Shown: piece after piece, positions 18,079-25,612 of the stretch
How positions within the stretch are numbered: position 1 is the stretch's first letter
How the letters are laid out: each line of letters begins with the position of its first letter
Notes under the pieces: model-generated
What the model was told of the DNA's origin: nothing
Database searches by the model: none
The model's input: the letters and a program-made list of their open reading frames with translations, nothing else
NCBI GenBank assembly: GCA_035452965.1
Contig: DAOTCE010000027.1
Location: 7,718-71,717 of the forward strand
DNA: 64,000 nucleotides
Origin: Candidatus Paceibacterota bacterium
GTDB lineage: Bacteria; Verrucomicrobiota; Verrucomicrobiia; Limisphaerales; UBA8199
Direction: 5' to 3'
Program-made: the position numbers and the translations under genes

Positions 18079-18404
18079 GCGATTTAGTTTGACTATACCC
18101 GGAATCGGCCCCCGGCCACCAAGGGAGTCTCACCGTATCCACGCCGTATCCTCACCGTATCCACACCGTGGATACAACCTTGACATCCCAGGAGATTATG
18201 GGCGTAACATGCTGCCATTGTAATACTTACGCTCAAAGTGGCACCGCAAATACCCCCGGAGCACCAAATCCACCGTAAGTGCCACAATAACAGCCACTTC
18301 CGAAAAATCAGCCAAAAACGGCGTTCCCTTGTCTCCCGGTGGCTATCAGGCCCAAACCGGTCACGCCCGCCAGCAGAGAATCGCTAGCGATTTAATTTGA
18401 CTAT
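18079..18404. repeat. Pair of 18-base direct repeats about 290 bases apart
   Basis: GCGATTTAGTTTGACTAT at 18079-18096 and GCGATTTAATTTGACTAT at 18387-18404 differ at one base. The segment between them has no gene. They could be the ends of a small non-coding insertion or two copies of a regulatory site; TTTGAC resembles a -35 element. Confidence 0.5.
18131..18175. repeat. Repeated GTATCC motif and short hairpin
   Basis: CACCGTATCCAC occurs at 18131-18142 and again at 18153-18164, with a partial copy between. The second copy pairs with GTGGATAC (18168-18175) to form a perfect 8-bp stem with a 3-base loop (18157-18175). The GTATCC core recurs in the 50-base palindrome at 48593. Confidence 0.6.
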
Positions 18405-18447
18405 GCGGCGAGGGGCCTGTCCCTGGGATGGATGCCAGGCCGCGCTC

Positions 18448-19476
18448 TCACGCTTGTCCCAGTCGCTTCTGCACTGCCTCGAAGACGGCGGCCGGCGGGA
18501 TGGCGCGCAAGCACTCGAAGGGCTTCACATAGCGGCAGCGCTGTTTGAAGCAGGGAACGCAGGGGAGGTTCAACTGCAGCACATGATCGAGCTGGCGGTA
18601 GGGCCCGGTGCGGCGCGGCTCAGTGGGGCCGAACAACGCGACCACCGGTTTGCCCAGCGCGGCAGCGACATGCAACGGCCCGGTGTCGTTGCTGACCATC
18701 AGCTCAGCAAGCCGTATCCACTCGACCATTTCCGGCAGCGAAAGGCGCCCGGTCAAATCCAGGCAGCGCGCCGGAGCAGCCTGCGCGATTGCCTCGCCCA
18801 GCGGCCGCCCGTCCTCCCCGCCGAGCACTGCAAACTGAAACTCCGGGTTGGCCGGGGCCAGGAGCCGCACCAACTCGGTGAAAGACTCGACCGGCCAGCG
18901 CTTGGTTGGCCAGCGCGCCCCGGGCTGGAGGATGATCCACCGGCCTCTGGCGGCCGGCCACTTTCGCCGCACCGACTCGGCCACCGCCGGGCGCTCCGGC
19001 AGCGATGCGACCTCCCCGTCCACCGGCACGCCCAGGATTGGCAGCACGCGCAGGTACCAGTCCGCCGCATGAGTGAGGGCCGAGGGACGCCGCACAATGT
19101 GATCATAAAACCCGCGCGCGCCTTCGCGCGGCTCGTCCAGGCCAATTGACAGCCGCCCGTTGGCCAGCCAGGCGAACACCCCCGAGCGCAAAAGACTCTG
19201 CAAGTCAATCACCCAGTCAAAACACTGCCGCCGCAGCCAGCGCACACTGCGCCACATTTCGGCCCAGTGCCGCGGCGAGGCCCAGCGCTGGCGTTCAAAA
19301 CGCACCACGCTCGCCAAATCCGGGTCTCCCTCCAACAGCGGCGCCAGGTTCGAATCAATCCACCAGTGGACTTCGCTGCCGGGCAGATGCCGCTTGATCA
19401 ACCGCAGCACCGGCAAGGCGTGCACCACATCGCCGAGCGAGCTGGGCTTGAGAATCAGAATCTTCACCTGGCGCAA
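18448..19476 (-). CDS. Glycosyltransferase family 9 (ADP-heptose:LPS heptosyltransferase-like)
   Basis: 342 residues with the GT-B layout of WaaC/WaaF-type enzymes, which add heptose to the lipopolysaccharide core in the cytoplasm. N-terminal ILKPSSLGDVVHALPVLRLI is diagnostic; the C-terminal donor-binding half has WIILQPGARWPTKRWP, LTGRLSLPEMVEWI, VSNDTGPLHVAAALGKPVVALFGP, and TEPRRTGPY. Which acceptor it uses cannot be told. It is followed on the same strand by a phosphoesterase gene further upstream at 19.5-20.3 kb, so it may be in the same transcription unit. It fits the heptose theme of the window. Confidence 0.88.
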   Translation of the reverse strand: MRQVKILILKPSSLGDVVHALPVLRLIKRHLPGSEVHWWIDSNLAPLLEGDPDLASVVRFERQRWASPRHWAEMWRSVRWLRRQCFDWVIDLQSLLRSGVFAWLANGRLSIGLDEPREGARGFYDHIVRRPSALTHAADWYLRVLPILGVPVDGEVASLPERPAVAESVRRKWPAARGRWIILQPGARWPTKRWPVESFTELVRLLAPANPEFQFAVLGGEDGRPLGEAIAQAAPARCLDLTGRLSLPEMVEWIRLAELMVSNDTGPLHVAAALGKPVVALFGPTEPRRTGPYRQLDHVLQLNLPCVPCFKQRCRYVKPFECLRAIPPAAVFEAVQKRLGQA

Positions 19477-19536
19477 AACCCGGAGCGAGGCGGGGACACC
19501 TCCACCTTGGCGCGCGGGACGGCGCTGGCGGGAGCG

Positions 19537-20259
19537 CTACTTGCCGTAGGCCAGACGCTCGGCCAGGCGCGGCGGCAGGCCCGCATCCAGGATCTTCCTC
19601 TGGGCGCTCGCGATGTCATATTCCAACCGCCGCAGCTCGATGGTCCCCTCGTCCGCGTCATAGACCACGTAAGCGGCCTTGGGATTATTATCTCGCGGCT
19701 GCCCGATGGCGCCGACGTTCACAAAATACTTCTTCCCGGCCTCCACCTTGAACTTGGAGTACGTGCCGCCCCGCACCACGTGGTCGCGGATGAACGCCAC
19801 CGGCACATGCGTGTGGCCAAAGAAACAAATGCTCGTGTTCTGGTAGGTGAAACTGGTCGCCGCGGCCAGCTTGTCAAAGACATAGCCCCAGCGCTGCGGG
19901 GCATCGAGCGTGGCGTGCACAATCGTGAAATTGGTGACCATGCGGACATACTTCAAGTCCCGCAGCCACTGCCGGTCGTCCGCCGTCAATTGCTTGCGCG
20001 TCCAGTTCACCGCCTCCGCCGCCGCCGGGTTGAATCCATCCAGCGGCCCGTCAGTCGAGCAATACTCGTCGTGGTTGCCCTTCACGACCGGGATATTCAT
20101 CTTGCGGACGATCGCGAGGCACTCCCGCGGGTTGGCGTTATAGCCGACCACATCGCCCAGGCAGGCGTAATGCGTGCACTTCTGCTGCTTGATATCCTCC
20201 AATACAACCGTGAACGCCTCGAGGTTGGCGTGGATGTCCGCTATGATTGCAAACTTCAT
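19537..20259 (-). CDS. Metallophosphoesterase
   Basis: 240-residue cytoplasmic calcineurin-like phosphoesterase. Metal ligands appear in order: FAIIADIHANLEA (D-x-H), CLGDVVGYNANP (GD), VVKGNHDEY (GNHD), VHATLD, and FFGHTHVP (GHxH). This is the YfcE-like/DUF (Calcineurin-like, Metallophos_2) type with the C-terminal GKKYFVNVGAIGQPRDN block typical of that group. Substrate unknown. The acylphosphatase gene starts upstream on the same strand and ends 7 nt before it. Confidence 0.88.
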   Translation of the reverse strand: MKFAIIADIHANLEAFTVVLEDIKQQKCTHYACLGDVVGYNANPRECLAIVRKMNIPVVKGNHDEYCSTDGPLDGFNPAAAEAVNWTRKQLTADDRQWLRDLKYVRMVTNFTIVHATLDAPQRWGYVFDKLAAATSFTYQNTSICFFGHTHVPVAFIRDHVVRGGTYSKFKVEAGKKYFVNVGAIGQPRDNNPKAAYVVYDADEGTIELRRLEYDIASAQRKILDAGLPPRLAERLAYGK

Positions 20260-20266
20260 TTGACTT

Positions 20267-20530
20267 CTATCTAACTATTTCAAACCCGCGAAACTCGTTC
20301 CCGGCTTCGTGCCACGAAACCTCTTCCTGTCGGATAAAATGATCCATGCCCGACTCCCGTATCGCCTGCCGAAACGTTTCCAATTCGTCTTTGGCGCCTT
20401 CGGCGACCAGTTCCACCCTGCCGTTTGGCAGGTTGCGCACGGAGCCGGTCACATCGTACCCGGCCGCCACCGACTTAACGGTGTAACGAAACCCGACCCC
20501 CTGCACCTGGCCCGAGTAAAGAATATGCAT
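20267..20530 (-). CDS. Acylphosphatase
   Basis: 87 residues from the ATG at 20530, the family length; a longer frame reaching 20650 would add 40 unconserved residues. It hydrolyses acyl phosphates. The signature MHILYSGQVQGVGFRYTVK contains the phosphate-binding Arg, and SVRNLPNGRVELVAEG contains the catalytic Asn. It lies 7 nt upstream of the phosphoesterase gene, so the two are probably co-transcribed from the divergent region shared with the beta-helix gene at 20808. Confidence 0.93.
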   Translation of the reverse strand: MHILYSGQVQGVGFRYTVKSVAAGYDVTGSVRNLPNGRVELVAEGAKDELETFRQAIRESGMDHFIRQEEVSWHEAGNEFRGFEIVR

Positions 20531-20807
20531 TCGCCTGCGATTCACGGCAATGACCGGCGCCAATGTGCCACATGGGGGCCGCTTCCGGGAGCAAATTCTC
20601 CTGGCTTCCCGCTTCGACTCCACAGATAAAGCCACAATCCTCACCCCCAATGCAATCCTTTTTGTGGCCCATACGCGCTGGAGCGATTACCGAGCCGTGG
20701 CTTTCTCTCTTTCCGTGGCCGCAAGCATTTGTTACAAGGGGTCCCGGTGAGTCTGCCACTGGTTTGGATGCCGGCATGCGGAGACAGCCTTTCAACCCTC
20801 GGAGACC

Positions 20808-23800
20808 ATGAAACGAAACGCCTTCTTACTGGCAGCGGGCAGCCTCGTATGCGCGGCGCTCGCGGCGTCGGCCACGACCCGCTATGTGAATCTTAAGAAC
20901 CCCGCGCCGGCTCCGCCCTATACGAGCTGGTCCGGCGCCGCCACCAACATCCAGCACGCCATAGACCAGGCGGTGGCGGGAGATGAAATTCTCGTCACCA
21001 ACGGTGTCTATGCCACGGGCGGCCGGACCGTGTTCGGCACGATGACCAATCGCGTGGCCATCAACAAAGCCGTGACGGTGCGCAGTGTCAACGGCCCGCT
21101 GCTGACAATCATCGAAGGCCGCGTGGTGGCGGGGACCACGAACGGGGATGGGGCGATTCGGTGCGTGTATGTGGGGCCCAACGCGGTGCTGAGCGGGTTT
21201 ACCTTGACCAACGGCCACACGCGAGCCGATGGGGACTATTACCAGGAACAGAGCGGTGGCGGAGCATGGTGTGAGACGTCCGGGGTGGTCACCAACTGCA
21301 CCTTGAGCGGCAACTCGGCCTACTACTCTGGCGGCGGGGCGTATTCTGGCATCCTCAAAAACTGCAACTTGAATGGCAACTCGGCCGACTATGGCGGCGG
21401 GGCGTCCGGTGGCACCCTAAACAATTGCGCCTTGAGCGGCAATTCGGCTTCCGAAGACGGCGGCGGGGCGAGTAATGCCACCTTGAACAATTGCACCTTG
21501 AGCGGCAACTCGTCCTACTACGGCGGTGGAGCATATGATGCCACCCTGAACAACTGCGCCTTGAGCGGCAACTCGGCCCGCTCCGATGGCGGCGGGGCAG
21601 CTTATGGCACCTTGAACAACTGCACCCTGAGCGGCAACTCGGCCTGCCACTCTGGCGGCGGGGCGTATTACGGCACCCTGAACAACTGCATTGTCTATTA
21701 CAATTGGGCTCGCGAGAGCCCAGACCATTACGACTGCACTTTCAACTATTCCTGCACCACACCGCTGCCAGAGGGTGAGGGCAATATGGATGCGGAGCCG
21801 CTGCTGGCCTCTGCAATTCATCTTTCGGCTCAGTCTCCCTGCATTGGAGCTGGCAGCAGCGACTACACTCAGGGGGTGGACATTGACGGGGAGAGTTGGC
21901 TGGAACAGCCTTGCATGGGAGCCGACCAGTTTGTGGGGGGCCAGGCCACCGGAGGATTGACCATGAAGATAACCGCTGCCTGCACCAACGTCACCACGGG
22001 TTTGGCGGTGGCGTTTGCGGGGGAAATCAGCGGCCATGCGACCGCCAGCGCATGGGATTTCGGGGATGGGGTGGCGGTGAGCAACCGGCCCTACGCCAGC
22101 CATGCCTGGGCGCTGCCCGGGCTGTATCAGGTTCGGTGCACCGGCTACAACGACAGTAGCCCCGGCGGGGTGAGCGCGAGCGTATGGGTGCGGGTGGGGG
22201 CGCGGGAGGTGTATTACGTGAATGGTGCGAACGCCGCGCCGGCGCATCCGTATACGAACTGGCTCGGTGCCGCGACCAACATTCAGTCGGCGATAGACGC
22301 CGGGAAGCAGATGGGGCGGTTGGTGCTGGTGGCCGACGGAGTCTATGCAGACGGGGGCCGGGCGGTTCACGGACAGATGACCAACCGGGTGGTGGTGCCG
22401 GAGTGGGTGGAAGTCCGCAGCGTCAACGGCCCGCTGCTGACAGTGATCGAAGGGCGCGCGGTGGCGGGGACGACGAATGGGGATGGGGCGATTCGGTGCG
22501 TGTATGTGGGGCGCAACGCGGTGCTGAGCGGGTTTACCTTGACCAACGGCCACACGCGGACGGCTGGGGACGATGACAGCGAGCGAAGCGGAGGCGCAGC
22601 ATGGTGTGAGTGGTCGGCTGTGGTCAGCAACTGCACCTTGAGCGGCAACTCGGCCTATTACTATGGAGGCGGGGCGTGTCATGGCACCCTAAACACCTGC
22701 ACCCTGAGCACCAACTCGGCACAGAGTGGCGGCGGGACGTTTGGTGGCACCCTGAACCACTGCACCTTGAGCGGCAACTCGGCCGCCACTGGCGGCGGGG
22801 CCAGTTCAGGTATCTTGAACAACTGCATCTTGAGCGGCAACTTGGCCTCCGACTATGGTGGCGGAGCGTCCTGGGTGACTCTGAACAACTGCACCTTGAC
22901 TGGCAACTCGGCCTACGAATCTGGCGGCGGGACGCTTTCCAGCATCCTGAGCAACTGCACCTTGATCGGCAACTCGGCCTACAAATCTGGCGGCGGGGCG
23001 ACTGATAGCACCCTGAACAACTGCGCCTTGATCGGCAACTCGGCCTCCGCCTATGGCGGCGGGGCGTCTTATGGCACCCTGAACAACTGCACCTTGAGCG
23101 GCAACTCGGCCACATATGGTGGCGGGGCGTATCGAGGCATCCTGGACAACTGCATTGTGCATTACAACTCGGCTCCCGAGAGCCCAAACCACTACGACTG
23201 CACTTTCAACTATTCGTGCACGACGCCGCTGCCCATGGGCACGGGCAATTTCACCGATGAGCCCCGGTTTGTGAACACCAATGAATGGAGCAATCTGCGT
23301 CTCCAAACCAACTCCCCCTGCATCAACGCGGGCAGTAACGACTACGCACCCGGCCTGACCGATTTGGACGGCCGGCCACGCATCATCGGCACCAGCGTGG
23401 ACGTCGGCGCCTATGAGTTTCAAGGCCCCGGCATGAACGAATTCACCGCCTGGCTCGGGCAACATGGCCTGCCCACTGACGGTTCCTGCGACTACGCGGA
23501 CAGCGACACTGACGGCCACAACAACTGGCAGGAGTGGCGGTGCCAGACCGACCCCACCAACGCGCTCTCGGCGTTGCGCCTGTTGTCCGCGTCGCCTGCC
23601 GGGGCCGACGTGACGGTGACTTGGGAAAGCGTGGCCGGAGTGGGCTATTACCTGTTGCGCAGCACCAACCTGTCGGCGCAACCGCCGTTCGCGTTGGTGG
23701 CGACTAACCTGGCGGGCCAGGCCGGCGCCACCAGTTACACGGACACGAATGCGGCGAGCCTGGCCCCGCTCTACTACCGGATCGGAACGGGGAACTACAT

Positions 23801-24029
23801 TGCCCCCGCGCCTGCGGCGCCGAAGCTGGAGTTACGGTTCGACGCCGCATCCGGAATGCTGGAACTGAGCTGGGCGGCGACGGGCTTCCGCCTGCAAGCG
23901 CAGACCAACCACCCGGGAGTTGGGCTGACCGCAAAGTGGTACGACTATCCGGGCGGGACGAACAGCCCGGTGACGGTGCCGGCTAACCCGGCAGCCGGGT
24001 CAATCTTCTACCGCCTGGCATGGCCGTAG
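20808..24029 (+). CDS. Giant secreted right-handed beta-helix repeat protein
   Basis: 1073 residues, with a signal peptide (MKRNAFLLAAGSLVCAALAA). Two modules each begin with a block like TNGDGAIRCVYVG, NAVLSGFTLTNGHTR and continue with ~20-residue repeats of the form NNCTLSGNSAxxGGGA, the pattern of parallel beta-helices; module 1 lies roughly at residues 25-370, module 2 at 468-865. A PKD-like domain (SAWDFGDGVAVSNRPYASHAW, near residue 415) joins them. The C-terminus has a calcium-binding-like DYADSDTDGHNNWQEW and fibronectin/Ig-like strands. It is likely a cell-surface or released adhesin or polysaccharide-binding protein; function unproven. A GGAGACC ribosome-binding site precedes the ATG. 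Confidence 0.85.
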   Translation: MKRNAFLLAAGSLVCAALAASATTRYVNLKNPAPAPPYTSWSGAATNIQHAIDQAVAGDEILVTNGVYATGGRTVFGTMTNRVAINKAVTVRSVNGPLLTIIEGRVVAGTTNGDGAIRCVYVGPNAVLSGFTLTNGHTRADGDYYQEQSGGGAWCETSGVVTNCTLSGNSAYYSGGGAYSGILKNCNLNGNSADYGGGASGGTLNNCALSGNSASEDGGGASNATLNNCTLSGNSSYYGGGAYDATLNNCALSGNSARSDGGGAAYGTLNNCTLSGNSACHSGGGAYYGTLNNCIVYYNWARESPDHYDCTFNYSCTTPLPEGEGNMDAEPLLASAIHLSAQSPCIGAGSSDYTQGVDIDGESWLEQPCMGADQFVGGQATGGLTMKITAACTNVTTGLAVAFAGEISGHATASAWDFGDGVAVSNRPYASHAWALPGLYQVRCTGYNDSSPGGVSASVWVRVGAREVYYVNGANAAPAHPYTNWLGAATNIQSAIDAGKQMGRLVLVADGVYADGGRAVHGQMTNRVVVPEWVEVRSVNGPLLTVIEGRAVAGTTNGDGAIRCVYVGRNAVLSGFTLTNGHTRTAGDDDSERSGGAAWCEWSAVVSNCTLSGNSAYYYGGGACHGTLNTCTLSTNSAQSGGGTFGGTLNHCTLSGNSAATGGGASSGILNNCILSGNLASDYGGGASWVTLNNCTLTGNSAYESGGGTLSSILSNCTLIGNSAYKSGGGATDSTLNNCALIGNSASAYGGGASYGTLNNCTLSGNSATYGGGAYRGILDNCIVHYNSAPESPNHYDCTFNYSCTTPLPMGTGNFTDEPRFVNTNEWSNLRLQTNSPCINAGSNDYAPGLTDLDGRPRIIGTSVDVGAYEFQGPGMNEFTAWLGQHGLPTDGSCDYADSDTDGHNNWQEWRCQTDPTNALSALRLLSASPAGADVTVTWESVAGVGYYLLRSTNLSAQPPFALVATNLAGQAGATSYTDTNAASLAPLYYRIGTGNYIAPAPAAPKLELRFDAASGMLELSWAATGFRLQAQTNHPGVGLTAKWYDYPGGTNSPVTVPANPAAGSIFYRLAWP

Positions 24030-24590
24030 CAAACCCGGCCCAGCCGAGCAGGAGCGCCCGCCGCCGGCGTTGAGTAAACGACCGTCCTTCTTGAGATAGG
24101 TGTCCGCCGCGTGCGGCCAGTTGCCCAGGTGATGCGAGTTCCAGCCTGTGTGGACTTCAAATCCGCCACCTTCGCGAATCGCCAGCAACTTCTCCTCCAC
24201 GGTCACAGGTTGGACCCCATCGCCCGCTTTCTCCGTGCTCGTCATGCATCTTTACTATTCAGGCCGGAACGCCTTTGGAAAGTGCCCGCTCGGACAGACT
24301 CCGGGCAAGGAGGTTGATAGCGGCCGTCGCTGAGCCGCCTCACCAATTCCGTGGAGTGGTAAAGTTGCTGACGGCCACGGCCGGAACCGAGCGCGTCCGA
24401 ATCAGACCAGCTCCGGACAGTGTTATCAGTGCGGTTGGTTGGCGCTCCTGTCCGTCGTGCGCATTCACGCCTTGAAGCACCGGGCGGACCTGTTAGGTTT
24501 GCCGCCATTGGACAATGCCATCCGGATTGTCCAGGCTGCGTCTAGCGTTGCATCTAAAACCGAGTTCCCCTCAATATCGGCGGTCCGAAT
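24030..24590. other. Gene-poor stretch with a possible gene remnant
   Basis: A minus-strand frame (24245 down to about 24030) codes EEKLLAIREGGGFEVHTG followed by WNSHHLGNWPHAADTYLKKD, which looks like real protein but matches no family I recognise and lacks a start and a complete domain. It could be a decayed gene or a small unknown protein. From 24246 to 24590 I see nothing but a likely promoter region for the FkbM gene. Confidence 0.3.
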
Positions 24591-25571
24591 ATGAAGCATC
24601 TGTCGGAATGTGAGTGTTTGCGGATAATCGAGCAGTTGAAGAAACTGCCCGCGCCCGTCTTCTACGGGGGCAGTGGCGTCAAGCAGGCGCTGGCGTGGCG
24701 GCGGCTGGCGCTGAAACTCGCCTGGCGCAAGGTCATATCCTTCGCGGACGTCCTGCGGCCGGCCTTCCTGTCGCCCACGACAAAGAATCCCGCCATGATC
24801 CGGATCAGGGATACGGTGTGCAATGGATACGTGACCGGCTGGATCGAGAAGTCTGTCGCCGGCGAATACGACGGGGTCGAGATCTTTGGCAAGCTGGCTT
24901 CCCCGCCCGCGAGCAACGGAAAGTCATGGGAAGATTTCCTGGCGCTCTATGATCAGGTCGTGCTGCAAGACCAGTATTCCGCCAGGGAACTCCTGAAGCC
25001 GGACAGCGTGGTAATTGATGGCGGGGCGAATGTGGGATTGTTCACGCTGCTGGCTTCCCACCTGACCCCGAAGGGGAGGGTGTATGCGTTCGAGCCGGCG
25101 AAACTGACCTCCACCGCGCTCAAGCAGAACACCAAAGACTGCAAGAATGTGGAGGTGTTCGCGCTGGGGCTGGGGGACCGGGTGCGGAAGGCCGAGATGA
25201 TGGTGCATGAAGCCTGCCTTTCCGGCAGCACACTCAGCGATAGCGGCATGACGGTGCACGGGGCGGAGAAGGGAGACCTTGTGCCCGAGGAGGTGTCTAT
25301 CACGACAATTGATGAGTTCGCACAGGGGCACAAGCTGGAGAAACTGGATTTCATCAAGGTTGATGCCGAAGGGTACGAGAAACAGATTCTGCGGGGAGCC
25401 GCGGACACGATCCGGCGCTTCCGGCCCATCCTGGCCGTGTCGGCCTATCACTTCCCGAATGATAGAACCGACATCGTAAGCCTGGTGGGGAGCATCACCC
25501 CGGGATACCGCCATACTTTCTCCAGCCGGGCGGAGGAAGACTTGATCTTCCTGCCCCAACCGGCGAGCTAA
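24591..25571 (+). CDS. FkbM family SAM-dependent methyltransferase
   Basis: 326 residues. The C-terminal methyltransferase domain shows SVVIDGGANVGLFTLLASHL (SAM-binding motif I), GRVYAFEPAKLTSTALKQN, ITTIDEFA and FIKVDAEGYEKQILRGA, the last being diagnostic of FkbM. The N-terminal ~130 residues are family-specific and less conserved. FkbM proteins methylate hydroxyls of sugars and other small molecules, often in polysaccharide or antibiotic loci, and this one opens the glycan region. It converges with the membrane protein gene. Confidence 0.88.
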   Translation: MKHLSECECLRIIEQLKKLPAPVFYGGSGVKQALAWRRLALKLAWRKVISFADVLRPAFLSPTTKNPAMIRIRDTVCNGYVTGWIEKSVAGEYDGVEIFGKLASPPASNGKSWEDFLALYDQVVLQDQYSARELLKPDSVVIDGGANVGLFTLLASHLTPKGRVYAFEPAKLTSTALKQNTKDCKNVEVFALGLGDRVRKAEMMVHEACLSGSTLSDSGMTVHGAEKGDLVPEEVSITTIDEFAQGHKLEKLDFIKVDAEGYEKQILRGAADTIRRFRPILAVSAYHFPNDRTDIVSLVGSITPGYRHTFSSRAEEDLIFLPQPAS

Positions 25572-25612
25572 CGCGATCGCCCGGACGGCCCGCCGAAATG
25601 CGTGGCGGCAGG

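Larger units (their letters stand above)
17834..18447. other. Gene-free stretch with repeats
   Basis: No convincing coding frame. It holds the upstream region of the secreted protein on the left, an 18-base direct repeat (18079-18096 and 18387-18404) and short GTATCC-containing repeats with a perfect hairpin (below). No tRNA-like structure was found. Confidence 0.6.

Noticed and set aside
21417..22682. 421-codon minus-strand frame in the beta-helix gene
   Set aside because: Arises from the repeat pattern; Arg/Pro/His-rich without a family; sense strand encodes a clear signal peptide and repeats.
21284..23150. CRISPR-like periodic repeats
   Set aside because: Repeats of ~60 bases are within a reading frame, vary in length, and match a beta-helix protein repeat; no spacer pattern and no cas genes.
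22806..23681. Minus-strand 291-codon frame in the beta-helix gene
   Set aside because: Same cause; no motif, no ribosome-binding site.
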